DNA of 64,000 bases from Stictocephala bisonia (Eukaryota > Arthropoda > Insecta > Hemiptera > Membracidae), in NCBI GenBank assembly GCA_035578905.1, contig JAQJVL010000324.1:620001-684000 (forward strand), written 5' to 3'. The notes under the pieces are model-generated. The model had not been told where the DNA came from. It did not search any database and saw only the letters and a program-made list of their open reading frames with translations. Of this stretch, positions 49,501 through 62,561 are shown in pieces. Numbering within the stretch: position 1 is the stretch's first letter; each line of letters opens with the position of its first letter. Made by a program: the position numbers and the translations under genes.

Positions 49501-50559
49501 GTAACACACCAATTTTCGTTCGGATCTTTTTGTATTTTTCTTTTTTTTTTATGATTTCGATTGGCTTGTTCTGTGTTTACATTGTGTCAGTGTGAATTAT
49601 TTTTTCGCTCATTTACCCAGTTGTCTTAATATCAGTAGGATAGAGCACAAAAATTGAACAGAACTTTTTTTACTATTGAACAGAATAATAACTAGCTAAT
49701 TATTCAAAACTTAAAAACTCAAAATACACATAAATATTATACTTGTGTATGAAGTATTTTAAAATTAATTGTAATAGGTTTATAGAAAGTTAACTGCAAA
49801 GCCTCCTAAAACTGACTATCAGTGCATATAATTTCTTTATCTTAACTCAGATTACCCGGTATTTTGTATATATTTTACATGATCATTATTTAAATTAATA
49901 AATTAAAGAAGAAAGAAGTCTACTAAACACAAATTAACAGCAAACACACCCTATTACCAACTATAACATATTACATATACTCTAAAAAGGATTTATTTTA
50001 TGAAGAAATCTACAATTTTACATCTATAGCATAGTCAGTGGTTAAGTAGACTTTATTGCTTCTAATGTTTAACAATCAAGTGGATAGGAAAGGATTTTAT
50101 GTTTATATAAAGAATTTATATGAAGAACATCTTTCTCAATATTTTAACAAACAATCAAATAAACTTGAGAGAATCGTAGTACAGCTGAAGTTGTTTAGTC
50201 ACGAAGTAAATGATTCATAAAGACAAACCCTGCAAATTACCCAAAACAAACAAATGGGCATAAAATGTAATTTAACCAGCGATACTTTACTACACTATTT
50301 TAGACTGGACTGAAGTAGAGGCCTCTAGTTTGCTTAGTTCTTTTTTCTTTAGTATTATGTATTACTTGATAGGGGCTCACATTTTTACCTTTACAACACC
50401 ATCCCTTTGAAATGCCCATAAACTTTGAAATGGCTCTGGTCGTATTTTGCAACACTACAACACCTGATGAATAGTTGGCCCACTATTCCTCACGTGTTTT
50501 TAAATGAACACACTTAATTTAATGCATTGTAAATTAGTATCAGTATTGACCCTAATAAC
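49501..50559. other. Intron sequence, no recognised element
   Basis: Starts with a T-rich stretch after the donor; nothing else was recognised. Confidence 0.4.
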
Positions 50560-50850
50560 AGTACATGTGTGGGTGGGCGGGTGGGTTAATACCACTGCAT
50601 GTGCATTCTAATACCACTGTACATGCATTATTTATTCCCAAAAGTCTAATCAAACCATTAGGAGCGGCCGTAGCTAGGGGGCTAAAATACAAAACACTCA
50701 GTACCACTGGACGTATTGGGAGGGTGGGTGGGTTAGTACCAATGTATGTGGCTGGGTGGATTAATACTATGGGAGGGTGGGTAAAGTTTGGGTTAGGCTG
50801 ATTGGTACGAAGCGATTGTGTAATCATTACCACTGTGTATGTATGGTTGG
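50560..50850 (+). repeat. G/T-rich minisatellite
   Basis: Irregular repeats of GGGTGGGTGGGTTAATACCA and CTGTACATGCA-like segments. The reverse complement of the same repeat occurs in the next intron at 55925-56030. It includes a SINE-head fragment (GAGCGGCCGTAGCTAGGGGG) at 50661-50687. Confidence 0.75.
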
Positions 50851-52499
50851 GTGGGGCTATTGGTTAATATAATTTTGTGTTTATTGTTTCAATTACTTGT
50901 AACTGCAATCGATTTTAATAAGACACGATTTTTTAAATAGAAGTTTGTTGTTTTTAAAAGTGGTTTGATGCTTATATTATTTGACTTATTCATTATATTA
51001 AGCATGATTATTACACAGTTAATCACTATTCCCATGGACAAAGTTTGTTTACCGGAAGTGCTTGATTAAGTAGCTAATGTTATTAAGATAGTGTTTATTT
51101 TACCTCGTACCACAGCCTGCCTCTGTGACCCTCTTACAGTTGCCAAGGCAAAAGAATTACTGTCAGGTTTATACCACTTTCAGTCTATAGAAACCCCTAA
51201 TGTGAGTTATGTGTTTGTTTGCGGACTAATTTATTAATCGCCTGGATATTAGGCCATTGATAAATGACTGTTTTTTTTTTTCAGGAATAATCAATCTCAG
51301 TTACTAACAGACTACATATGTCTTCCAAACTCGTTCTAAACGCATCACTAAAATTATTCATATTTGCTTTAGTTAAAGTTGGCATCTCAAATCTGATTCT
51401 GAAATTCAAAAACTAAGAGAGTGATTAGGACTCTTTAGAAATTTGAATTACTCATTTAAACTCATTTTAATTACTCAATAACTGATTTTTAATTGTTTTA
51501 TTAATAAAATACAGTTTTATTTTTTATTTTGATTTGTATTTTATTTTAGTGTGTTCGAGTTTAACTTAGACAACAATATTTAGTTTCAAACCTCTGGGCT
51601 GCTATACTGAACTTTTACAAAATGCTAAATTTTACTAGTGAAATCTTATTTTTGCAGTCACACTGAATGCAACTGTTTTTGCCATGTTTTGGCCAGAGTC
51701 ACTCATCTGACAGTGAGCCATATCTATATTTTGACTGTGTTTAGTGGACATTAGTAAATGTTTTTGTTTTCTGTTTCTTTAAACTAATAACATTAAAACA
51801 GAAAAAAACACTCGACACGATTGTAAACAAGAAACTGTCACACGTATATTAAAAAAATTACTACGAATAAAGTTCGATTTTGAATTTAAAATTTCAATGT
51901 TTATCAATTCTGAACCATTCTCAAAGAACTAATTTATCATTTAATATATATTTTTTTCAAGTAGTTATTTTATTTAAGCAGTGTGTGTTGTTTTATTTTG
52001 ATTTTATGCACAACCTTCCCAATCCTCCCCATTAACTTTCCTTGGCAGCCTCTTTTCATAAGATTTGGTATATAAATAATTGAGGCTTTTATTATTATTA
52101 ATGTTTGAATGCATGGTTTTTACCTAAACTAAGTTTGCATACATGTTTTAGAAGACAGATTTTTGAATATTTTGATATATTTTTGTGAATTATGGTTTGA
52201 ATGTTTCGTAGATAAATCTGTGACATTTGGTCATATTTTCAGTTACAATTTGAAAGTAAAAAGAACAACTAGTGAATAAATTCAAAAGAAATCATATGTA
52301 GAAAATAAAATAATTTTTTATGATATGAACAACAAAATTAGCTAAAATATAACAGAAATTTGAATTTAACACATTTATGTTTCAATGAAAGATTTTGTTT
52401 TCTGATTTATCATTTCTTAATAAGTTTGAACCAATAGGGATTCACATTTTATATTCAGTGAAATAAATATAATGATATATGAAAAGAAAACAAAAATTT
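50851..52499. other. Intron sequence, no recognised element
   Basis: AT-rich; nothing recognised. Confidence 0.4.
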
Positions 52500-53675
52500 G
52501 GTTGTTATAATATAAGTTTAGGCAATTTTAATAGTAAACCTGACATTAACATAAGTATATTTATACACACACTGATATATGAGACTGTTTATAGTATGAA
52601 AAATAAAGTCTTGAAATGTAAGTCAAAAACTTTACCTATTAAATATTGGGTACCTCAGGAGTCAATTCTTGGCCCTTTACTTTCTTTGTGTTATATCCAC
52701 AGTATGCCTAAAATATTAATCAATATTCATGGTACAAGAAGTATACAGATGACTCTAACCTTATAATGTCATCTAAAGATTATTAAAACCTTGAAGCAGC
52801 TTGTAAGAACCAACTGAAAGTTATAATACCTATTTGACTGATAACACCCTTTTTTTTAAATGCAAATAAATCTAATTACATTGTTTTTCGACCAAACAAA
52901 ACAGTATAACTAATCAAATAAATATATCAATTGACGAAAATAGATTGGACCAAATAAATCACAAAAAAATTCTTAGGATTAGAAATAGATAGTCATCTCA
53001 GTTAGGACTTCCATGTAGACAAAATAGTAAAAAGAATTTGCTCAGGCTTGTATATATTGCGAAGAATGACTTTTTTATGTAATTTGGATACATTGAAATC
53101 AATTTACCATGCTAACGTTCATTCACACATATGTTATGGTTTGGCAATCTATTGGGGGACATCAAAAAGAAATCTCGATAGAATATTGTTACTACAAAAA
53201 AAGCGTTAAGAATCATGTTGAAACTTGAGCCGTATATATCTGTAAAGAAACATTTTTCAAGTCTACAGATATTAACAGTTTATGATCATTATTTATTAGA
53301 TTGTTTGCTAATTGTAAAGCATAACATTCAAACCCTTGATTTGAGAAGTAAATTTCATTCTTACAACACTAGGAATAAAAATGATTTAAATATTTCTCAA
53401 CATAGTTTGATTTCTTATAGAAAAAAAGCAACATACATGGGATCAAGCTTTGAATCATTTAACAATTGAATTAAAAATTAATATTGAGATTAAATATTTT
53501 AAAACTAATGTAAAAAAAATCTATTGAAAAAAGTGTATATTCATTGAAAGAATTTTTTTCTCCTTGTTAATATTTAGCTATGCCTTAGTTTTTGCATTTT
53601 AAGTGTTTGTTGTAAACCAATTTGACTCTGTTCATGTACAAGATGAATCAAGAATAAAGAATACACGCTCTTTAC
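52500..53675 (+). pseudogene. Degenerate LINE reverse transcriptase fragment
   Basis: Plus-strand reading gives IKYWVPQESILGPLLSLCYI (RT motif with VPQGS altered to VPQES), then a corrupted active-site region. It continues KFLGLEIDSHLS, HANVHSHICYGLAIYWG, LLLQKKALRIM and, in the open C-terminal part (53215-53469), HSYNTRNKNDLNIS. These are the thumb and C-terminal landmarks of non-LTR elements. The 3' end ATCAAGAATAAAGAATAC is near 53660. Multiple stops show long inactivity. Confidence 0.82.
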
Positions 53676-54656
53676 TATGAAGTTGCTGGTATAAAGCACA
53701 GGAAGCTCTATTTAAACATGTTAACTATGAGATAACTTCAAGTAAAATGCTAGTAGAGAAGTGGAGGTCTGAACTCATCATTCTTATACCAACTAAATGT
53801 TTGTCTAGTGGTTTTCATGAACATGGATACTGGAAGTTGAGTCTTGTATGTCTAGCCTAAGTAATGAAAAGTGTTAGGCTTTGTTTGAGCTTATACTTAG
53901 GCTCAATATCATCAATAGTATCAGAAAAACGATGTATTATACTTATGATGTACTTACTTTATTTAATCTTAATTAATTTGTATTCATAACAAAATATTTA
54001 AGAAAAAATTGCTTAGATAACATGCTTGTGAAATAGTAATTGCTTATTCATTGAACATTTTTTTTTAAATCTCAAAGAGTCACAGACTGGCCATGAAAAA
54101 ATACGCCCGATAGCCTGTGAGGTTTGATCTGTTTGCTAATAGGTAAGATTCCAAACATATGGATAGGTCAGGAGGACATTTTAAGGATTTAATACGTAGC
54201 TGATTTGGGTTTTAACAATATAAAAACAATACGCATTATGATTCAGAAGCTTCAAAATAGTGATTACATTTGTTTTTAGAAATATTTGATGTAAAAATTA
54301 ACGTATCTAATTAAATAAATATTTATGTAAGTATACAACAAACCATATGGGTATTATAAAACCAAACAGGTCCAACCTCACAGGCAATCTAGTGTATTTT
54401 CCACATTCATTCTTAATGCGTTCAGACTGTACATAATTTTCTGATGATTAATATTTACCTAAATCTCTACAATTATCATCTTAAATATATATAATACAGC
54501 TATAATTAAAAATTGTACTCAGTAAGGGTCATTTGGAAAACGGAACCTGATTCTGCTGTGTTCCTTATTTGACCAAAATAATAAGCTTTCAAAATCTGTT
54601 TAATCTCTTGAGGTGTAGTTGCTATAGTTTATTTATTGGCCTGCTGACCGCTGCAG
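53676..54656. other. Intron sequence, no recognised element
   Basis: AT-rich, ending in the acceptor GACCGCTGCAG. Confidence 0.4.
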
Positions 54657-54894
54657 GTGAAGATTCAGATTCACTGGGCAACGCTAGGCTGGCTGGAAAG
54701 ACAACGCTCACAACTCCTCCAGCCAAGGAGAAGCGGAAACCGTTCTTCAAGAAACAAGAGACAACGACTCCGTACGACGTGGTGCCATCAATGCGACCGG
54801 TTGTTCTCGTGGGGCCATCCCTCAAAGGGTACGAGGTTACGGACATGATGCAGAAAGCACTCTTTGACTTCCTCAAGCACAGGTTTGAAGGAAG
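54657..54894 (+). CDS. CACNB: CACNB exon: end of HOOK and start of GK-like domain
   Basis: After completing the split Gly codon the exon reads [20 protein letters not shown], then [20 protein letters not shown] and [20 protein letters not shown], ending [16 protein letters not shown] plus a split Arg. [20 protein letters not shown] begins the guanylate-kinase-like domain. This domain has lost nucleotide-kinase function in beta subunits and instead forms the groove for the alpha-1 interaction domain. The basic [10 protein letters not shown] is the conserved link. Donor GTGAGT at 54895, phase 2. Confidence 0.97.
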
Positions 54895-55924
54895 GTGAGT
54901 ATCTTCCTCTTCTTTTTCTTTTCTTTATTGAAAGGTGTTCATAATTCTTCTACGTGTATCTATGAACCTTCTCACTTCCAAAGTCTGATGGTTTCTTTAT
55001 CATTATCAACTATTTATCTCCTGACCAGGCCCTTTATTGATGAAACTAACGTTCCATAGATATTTGGTGATCATCAGAAAGAATAGGAAAAGGAAGGAAA
55101 AGTAAGACATTCTATTACATTAAGCTAAATAGGATGGGAAAGAGAATTCCATGCCCTTAATACAAAATATAAAATTGGAGAAAACTTCTAATTTTACAAG
55201 TTAGGCTGGCCACTGGTTGTACTTAGGCACCTTAAGATTTAGATTCGGATGTCTCATGAAAAAATGTCTCAAATTCTCAGATGTAAAGAAAATGCAATAC
55301 AAGAATAACATATAAGATTAATTTCTTATCTAGTCAAACGAAAACTGGCCTAATTTTTTTAAAGAGAGGCTGATCTCCTCTTTATCCTTAATCTATTCCC
55401 ATTCCCCATAGACTATTAATCTTTGTATAAAACTTAGCTAAGAATGTGGAGCAGAACCAAATCTGCAACCAAAGGTGAGAAGATTTATTTTGCCTGAAGG
55501 CCCAGGCTTTCTTTAGCTTTCATTTAGTTTTGTTCATTGAAGTTTATATTATATCAGGAAGTAGACTTTGGCCAGATAAGTGGACACTAACTACAACAAG
55601 TTGTTACCTAACTACTCATGCAGTATTTGTGCATTGACTTACTGTTTGAGCCCTCTCACAGCTGAAACTTTCTTGGTTATTTGCAACGTTGTGCAGTTTC
55701 ATCTAAATGATAGGTCATCAACCCTGGTGTAAACTCACCTTAAGCCAGTATATGATATAAGGTGGCCTGAGTTACTAAGGAAACAGAAGGCTGGATAAAT
55801 ATTTTGCTTGATAAAAATAGCTTAGTGGAAATGTGTGTGGCATGAGTTTCCCCTCATCGAGCCAGGAGTGCTGACGGTGAATATACACCTGACATCCCCA
55901 CAACCTGCCAAACTTACTAACAGA
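54895..55924. other. Intron sequence, no recognised element
   Basis: AT-rich with moderate complexity; nothing recognised. Confidence 0.4.
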
Positions 55925-56030
55925 GTTACACACTCACCCACCCTACAGCTAATACACTTAAAGTGGTATTGACCCACCCATCCGCCCATTCACCTACAGT
56001 GGTATTGACCTACCCACCCTCCCATACACT
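55925..56030 (-). repeat. Minisatellite related to 50560-50850, inverted
   Basis: CACCCACCCTACAGCTAATA, AGTGGTATTGACCCACCCAT and ACAGTGGTATTGACCTACCC are the reverse complement of the GGGTGGGTTAATACCACTG units in the previous intron. Confidence 0.75.
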
Positions 56031-56712
56031 TTGAACAAAGTTATGGAAAACTTTGAAGAGAGACTTGCAATGTGTATTCATGCAGAAGGACGCCATCTTT
56101 CTGATGTTATTTTTAAAAATTAGTTAATTGTCTTATAATTATTAACACCCAACTCTCAAATTGGGTTGTTTGATGATTGTTTTGGTGTAATTAAAATTTT
56201 GGTGTGATTAAAATTAACCAACTTATAGCCTTTTAAAATCCATGTGTTCTTATTGCGCCATCCTGTATAACTAAAAATAAGTACATGACAGAAAGGTTTT
56301 TATGTAATCCTCATATTCATTGTCATCACAGTCATATCCTCCTCCCATTGCAAGCAGTACAAATGCTTTCTACATGTTTTCTACAAACATTGGGGGCTGC
56401 ACTGGTTCCAAATATCACTTTGGTCTTTATATTTTTTCTATTGGGCAGTATCCACACTTCTATCCATCTGTTTCTGGCTGCTCCTGTATTTCTTCTTGAA
56501 CTCATAACTATGATCTTATAAGGTTTCTAATCTCAAGCTTAAGCATGGCGTCTCGCAGAAAGATGATTTTTCACAAGGTCTCTTGAAAGCTATTTAAAAA
56601 ACACATGCCGTGACACATTGACACCTGTGTTGATTTTTTAAACTATTTGGGTATTTATTCCTGCTAAAAAGCGTGTAAAATAATGTTAGAGGCCATCTAT
56701 AGGACATTCTTC

Positions 56713-57720
56713 CTACTGAGTATAGACTTTTTTCTGGTCCACGACATCCACTACTCCTTTTGAGGCATTATAATAAGTGGTAATTTTCAAGTTTGGTACT
56801 GTCTCCTGAAGCTGGATTGATAGTGTCACCTTCATGCAGTTTGATACCAATACAGCATATCTGTTACGTTTTGGCCCGTAACTAACCACTATACAGTTTT
56901 CAGCATGCAAAAACAAACTACGCTTTTCTGACCTTTTTTTGTTTGTGTCATAATTGGAGGAAGTTTCCTTTAATTTTTCCTTACTGTGGCTGAATTGTTG
57001 TTCAATGGTTCATCAGCAAGTCTCTTGCAAGTGTAACAGATTAGAACCAATTATCACATGTGATATTTCAACCCATGTTTTCTATTGGTTTAATCATTCT
57101 TTTTACCACTGAAGATGGTTAATTATCAAGCATAAACTTTTTCCATATAGAGCTTTCCACCATAGAACTCCATGTTAATCGTAAAAAACGTTTTTGAGTC
57201 AATTAAAGAAAATATCTTTAAGCCATATTAGTTTGGCTTGCTACCTATGTATTGCTTGAAAGGACACCTTCCAAAGAAAACCTCAAGCATTTTGACAACT
57301 GTACATTTGGTCCCAGGTTTGTAAGAGTCTATACAAGGCTGAACAAATCCATCAAAGAGCTCTCTTATTGGTGCTAGTCTATCTTTTTTTTTTCATTCTA
57401 GTCTTGTGTCAATATTGTTTAATCTCAAGGCTTGTAACAGAGTTTTTAATCTATTTCTACCCATTGTCGTTCTACTACACTTCTTGTACACACTCTACTA
57501 ACTTGTTGAGGACAGTGCAAAAACCACTTAATTACATTATCCTTTCCCAATACAAAAGGCTGATTGTCCATAGAACAACATTTTATTTGTTCTTGTTCCT
57601 CTGTTTCTTGTTCTGATTCTCACTCAACTGCCACACTATTTCCTCTACCATCACTATCAATATCACTTCCTAGTGACATATCTTCCTCATCTTTCCTTTA
57701 ATTCAGCCATATGTCAATAT
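56713..57720 (-). pseudogene. Second piggyBac-like transposase relic
   Basis: On the minus strand, frame-shifted pieces follow the piggyBac order: an acidic N-terminal stretch (SDIDSDGRGNSVAVE, near 57640), PIRELFDGFVQPCIDSYKPG, KMLEVFFGRCPFKQYIGSKP, then KIFSLIDSKTFFT. After a degraded gap come KRNRYAVLVSNC and the end ITTYYNASKGVVDVVDQK. The position of the first catalytic Asp (normally D-E-M-L) reads VVKML, so the active site itself is altered. No TIRs or TTAA pair were found. The family differs clearly from the element at 44630-47142. Confidence 0.85.
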
Positions 57721-57989
57721 CCACCTCCATAGTAACAATACAGTTATACTTACAAGTTCAAAATATAGACTAAATACGCAAAACTAAACATAAATTGACA
57801 ATAATAATATACACACAAGTCTATAAATACACAATATAACACAATTACATCACTTAAATAAAAAAAATAAAAAAAAATAAAAAATAGACAAAACAGCAAA
57901 TTTTGTCTACAATAAAACACTTATATAGTAATGGCTGAAAACACCCAACTTAACGCTGCCCTCACCACACTGAAGAACATTAGGTTGAA
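57721..57989. other. AT-rich border of the piggyBac relic
   Basis: No TIR recognised; A-rich. Confidence 0.3.
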
Positions 57990-58484
57990 GGGCTGTAATT
58001 GAAGGATGGGTATGACTGGTAGCTCACATAACTTCCAAAACACATACAGCAGCTGGTGGCTCCACACATGACAAGTCATGTTTCTTCACTTACGCCTGGT
58101 AGCCCAAATACTTTCTTTACAACCGTGGCTGGTTCACTTACCTTCAAATGTAATTATTAACATATCCTCACATTCCTGATGACTCACATAAACTCCAAAA
58201 CACATGGTCCTCACATATATCTGATATTCCTCCATATACAACTGGTAACCCACCTACGTTCCAAGCACCCATAGCTGGTTTACCTACCTGACATCACTTG
58301 CAATAAAAAACATCACATGTCTGATGACCCACATAACCCCAAAAACACATACTGCAGCTGGAGTTCCCCACATATAACTCATATCCCTTCACATACTACT
58401 GGTAACCCACATTCTATCCAAGCACCCATTACTGGTTTGCCTACCATCTAATAAATGATTCATATACACCTTACATGTCTGATG
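57990..58484. repeat. ~150-bp tandem repeat, left part (split by LINE)
   Basis: CTCACATAACTTCCAAAACA recurs in variants at about 58023, 58183 and 58329. Other shared landmarks are ACTGGTAACCCAC and TCCAAGCACCCAT. The array resumes at 61349 after the LINE. Confidence 0.85.
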
Positions 58485-58518
58485 CAGCAATATTTTTACT
58501 GCATATTGCCGATTAAAA

Positions 58519-59433
58519 ATGGAAAAAGGAGGTGCATGTATATTTAAAAAAAATAATATAAAGTATGATGTATTAGATGTAAAAGAGTTCTGTGTGGAAA
58601 GATATTGTGAGCTGGCTGCTGTTAAGCTGTATATTGATCAAGAACAGCTACTGATCATAGCAGGGTACAGACCACCCCAGTATGAACATGACATATTCTT
58701 AGATAAAATATGTTACTGCCTCAACAAGTATAGAAAGAACAATGTAAAAACAATCATGATCGGAGATTTTAATATCGATATGTCAAAAGATACCTTTGCT
58801 GCACATATATTGACAACCCTCATGAAATCTTATGGTCTCAGAAATACGATTGAATCATATACTAGGGAAGCAAATGGCTCGAGAACAATGATAGATCTCT
58901 TATTTACTGATTTTGAAACAAATGAAATAATCAGCGAAGTTATAGTGTCAGCCCTCTCAGATCACCATGCCCAGATTGGCACAGTTAGCCGTGGTGTAAT
59001 GAAAATAAAGGAAAAAATTAAATCGAGACTGACACGAGTATTTTCTCCAGCTGCTAAAGAAATATTCAAAACTTTGCTTATGAAAGAAAATTGGATACAG
59101 ATGTACCAGATCATTGATTTGAATGAAAAATTCAATGAATTCCATAGCCAGCTAAATTATTTTTTCAACGTAGCCTTCCCACAGCAAATCAAGAGAGTTA
59201 AGAAAAACCAAACAGACAAGTTGAAACTGGGGAAAGATATGCTGGAATTAAGAAAACATATTCATGACACGTATTTGCTAACAAAAGACCTACACTCATC
59301 ACATTATATGAAGCAATATTATAAGCGTATTAAGTACCAATTCAGAGAGTCTATAAGGCAGTTAAAGTCAGAAAAAGTGTTAGAAAAAATTAATACAGCG
59401 AGTAATAAAAGTAAAGTTTTGTGGGACAAATAA
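58519..59433 (+). pseudogene. LINE ORF2, endonuclease part (truncated)
   Basis: The frame enters from 58486 without a start codon and includes MEKGGACIFKKNN (equivalent to the GGVAIY motif), IIAGYRPPQY, MIGDFNIDMSKD (catalytic Asp-Asn), TMIDLLFTD and SALSDHHAQIG (catalytic Asp-His). The N-terminal part with the catalytic Glu is missing because of 5' truncation. A linker region rich in Lys follows, and the frame ends at 59433; the RT continues in another frame, overlapping by 13 bases, so one frameshift separates them. Confidence 0.9.
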
Positions 59434-61190
59434 ATGATACTAAGAACAAGCCTAAGAAATACAAGGAACCCACTATTGTTAATCATAACAATCAAGAAAT
59501 AACTGAACCACAGTTAATTGCTGATTATTTAAACGATTTTTTCTTAAACATTAGTACTCATTCAATTAATGTGCCTGACAAACTATATAGAGATAATATA
59601 TCAGTTAATTCACTTTTTCTTAGAGAAATAGATGAAAATGAGGTTGTAAGTATAGTTCTGAATATGAAAAACAAGAAATTGGCAGGATCGGATGAGTTGT
59701 CACCCTCCTTATTAGAAGAAATAGTACATATAGTTACAAAGCCTCTGTCTCATCTCATAAATTGTTCGTTCCAGCAAGGCCAATTTCCGACCAAGCTAAA
59801 GACTGCTGTTGTAAGACCAATACCAAAGCGAGCTAATGACTGTAAATATGATAACTTTAGACCGATAACCATAGTGTCAACAATATCAAAGATATTTGAA
59901 AAAGCAGCTCTCACACGGCTAACTGATTTCTTGGAAAGAAAAGAAATACTATTTGAAAACCAATTTGGCTTTGTAAAAGGTAAAACAACTACCAATGCCA
60001 TGTTCTGTATGATTTCAGATATCGTCAAAGCCCTTGATAGAGGCGATTTTACATCAGGAATATTCTTTGACTTAAGTAAGGCATTTGACACTGTAAACCA
60101 TGATCTTCTACTAAATAAACTGAACTCGATTGGCGTAAGAGGGCTGACACTTGAATGGTTTTCCTCATAGTTACAGGACCGATATCAGTATGTAGAGGTG
60201 TCTGGAGTGGATTCAATGGCATGATCTCGGCCTTATGCCTCGTCACTGGGTAATATCACTAGTGGTGTCCCCCAGGGGTCTGTCCTCGGTCCCGTTCTGT
60301 TCCTCATCTATATCAACGACTTATCTTCTTGCCTTGGGGATGGGACGGTGTGCCTATTTGCGGATGACACGTCCCTGACAGTGTCCGGCTCCACAAGGGA
60401 AGACCTTGAAATGAATACTTTTGTTCAATCTAATAACCTCCTGCAGTGGTTTGATGAAAATTTGCTTAAATTGAATACAGGAAAAACTCATTTCTTGAAC
60501 TTTTCAATCAGAAAGAACGAGGAAAATCAGTTTAAGTTACTTTTGGGCAATGTTGAGCTAGAAGCTACTCACCAAACTAAATTTTTAGGCTTAACCTTAG
60601 ACGACAATGTTTGTTTCCATGCCCATATTGACACTGTCTGTAGTAGAGTGAGTTCATCAGTATTTTTATTACGACAGCTTTCAAAGATCGCAGGAATTGA
60701 TGTTATGATGACTGCCTACTATGGCTCACTCTATCCTCACTTGGTGTATGCAGTGCCAATATGGGGATGTGAAAGCAAAAGAACTTTGTTTGTACTTCGT
60801 CTTCAAAAAAAGGCTGTTCGAGTGATTCATGGTTTGGATTACCGACAGTCTTGCAAAAACGCATTCCGCTCATCAAGAATTTTAACTTTTCCCTCAATTT
60901 ACATATTAGAAACACTGACCTTTGTTAAAAATAATTTACACCTTTTTAACAGTCAAAAATCTCATTCATACTTACTTCGAGATATTTACACCATTAAAAT
61001 ACCAGTTCATTCAAGAACCTTTTTTGAAAAACAATGTTTGTATAGTGCCATAAAGCTTTATAATCTTCTTCCTTTAAAGCTTAAGCTGGAAGCGAACCCT
61101 GCAGCGTTTAAGAAACAGCTCAAAAGCGTCCTCATTGAGAAATGTTACTACAGTGTCCGGGAATGTTTCACTGATGGGTTTGCTGTCTAA
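59421..61190 (+). pseudogene. LINE ORF2, reverse transcriptase part with two stops
   Basis: The same frame runs from 59421 to 61190, interrupted by TAG at 60168-60170 and TGA near 60222. RT landmarks in order: KLAGSDELSPSLL, FRPITIVSTISKIFEKA, NQFGFVKGKTTTNA, DLSKAFDTVNHDLL, GVPQGSVLGPVLFLIYINDL, LFADDTSLT (active site), KTHFLNFS, FLGLTLDDNVCFHAHID, VYAVPIWG and RLQKKAVRVIHG. It ends VRECFTDGFAV. Apart from the lesions the sequence is well preserved, suggesting moderate age. Confidence 0.93.
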
Positions 61191-61348
61191 GAGACAACTT
61201 TCATTTTACTCTTTAAGTATGATGTTAATTTAAATTTTTTATGGTTCATTCGACTGTATAATTTTATATATTTAGATTTAAGTTTATATTGACATAGCTA
61301 ATGCATGTAATTGTCTCTTGGCTAAATAAACGAGTTATTGAGTTATTG

Positions 61349-61545
61349 ACTCACATAACTTCCAAAACATATACAGCAGCTCATGGTCCCCACATATGAC
61401 TAGTGTCCTGCACATTGAACTAGTAGCTCATTTACTTTCCAAGCACACATGGTTGGCTTGACAAACACCTCACTTAATGGTCAACACATCCTCACTTCAC
61501 ATGTCTGTTGACTCACATTACCTCAAAACACGTACAGCAATGGGT
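61349..61545. repeat. ~150-bp tandem repeat, right part
   Basis: CTCACATAACTTCCAAAACA and CATACAGCAGCTCATGG-like segments continue the array that breaks at 58484; the last partial unit lies at about 61510-61545. Confidence 0.85.
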
Positions 61546-62561
61546 TTCTAAATCGAGGTAATTTTTGTAAAAATGGAATAAAGAAAATCATATAAATATC
61601 AAAAAGTTTTATAGTTTAAAAATAACCCAAAATTGGGAATAAAAAGTAAGAACAAATTTAGATTAAATAACACAAAGAACAGTACAAAAACTGACTAAAC
61701 TAAAAATTGCACAAATACTTTTTGTTTGAAAACACGGCTATGCCAAACTGAAATTTCTGAAGATCCATTAAGATGGCTGACTATAGGTTAGTTATGAAGT
61801 ATTGTCCTGTAATAGTTTTCAGTTTGGCCATTGGAAGTACATATTGCATGCCTGTCGTTCACACCTTACCACAATATTGAGCAGTTGTATGAAACAAATA
61901 AAAGGAAAAAGAAACAAAAAAAGATTATTATAATAGCAAAACCAAATACAGCATATGATTTGACAACTCCTTTGCCTTACATTAGACATAAGCACTTAAT
62001 TGATCATAAATTCTTAATAACAAAAAGATTACCGAAATTGTATTTAAGAATGAATCATGATGGAATAAGTAATTTTAGTGCAATTTCGAAACAGTGGCCT
62101 TAAATTGCTTTTTCAATTTTATTTAAGATTTTTGTTGTAGTCACACTAACTGTAAATTAAACACTTGGATCATCATCTTTCTCAATTTTTACAATTATTG
62201 TTATTGTTTGTCTCATGGTAAAAATGTTTTTGCACTTAAGTGTTCATAATTTTTATTGAACTTATTGTACTCAAAATAATAAAAGAGTTTAAAAAATATT
62301 GTGTGTGTTTGTATGTCAAACTTATTGGTATGAACAAATTAAAGAGTGATAAAAAAGCAACATTTTAATATGAAAATTAAAATTAACAATTCAAACATTT
62401 GTTATCACATAATTTTGGGTTTGTTAAAAAGAAACTAGGTATGAACAACACCCAGTTTGACAGTTCTGATATGATTTTATACACTGTACAAGAACAAAGT
62501 AGATGTATTATTGTATGAACAAGAATATGTGTTATTAATTCAGCATTATTTTCTCTTACAG
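61546..62561. other. Intron sequence, no recognised element
   Basis: AT-rich; an open frame at 61831-62103 (90 codons, Lys/Ile-rich) shows no recognisable motif. Ends in the acceptor TTTTCTCTTACAG. Confidence 0.4.

Larger units (their letters stand above)
58485..61348 (+). mobile_element. Non-LTR retrotransposon, 5'-truncated, inserted in a tandem repeat
   Basis: About 2.86 kb, from within the endonuclease domain to a 3' tail AAATAAACGAGTTATTGAGTTATTG. Left junction ..CATGTCTGATG|CAGCAAT and right junction ..GAGTTATTG|ACTCACATAA restore the tandem-repeat unit CTGATGACTCACATAA with no more than a base of duplication. The coding sequence has one frameshift and two nonsense codons. The 8-bp microsatellite tail again suggests a CR1/L2-type element, but it is a different family from the 4840-9313 LINE. 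Confidence 0.93.

Noticed and set aside
61831..62103. 90-codon open frame
   Set aside because: Lys/Ile/Asn-rich in AT-rich intron DNA, with no recognised motif or splice context.
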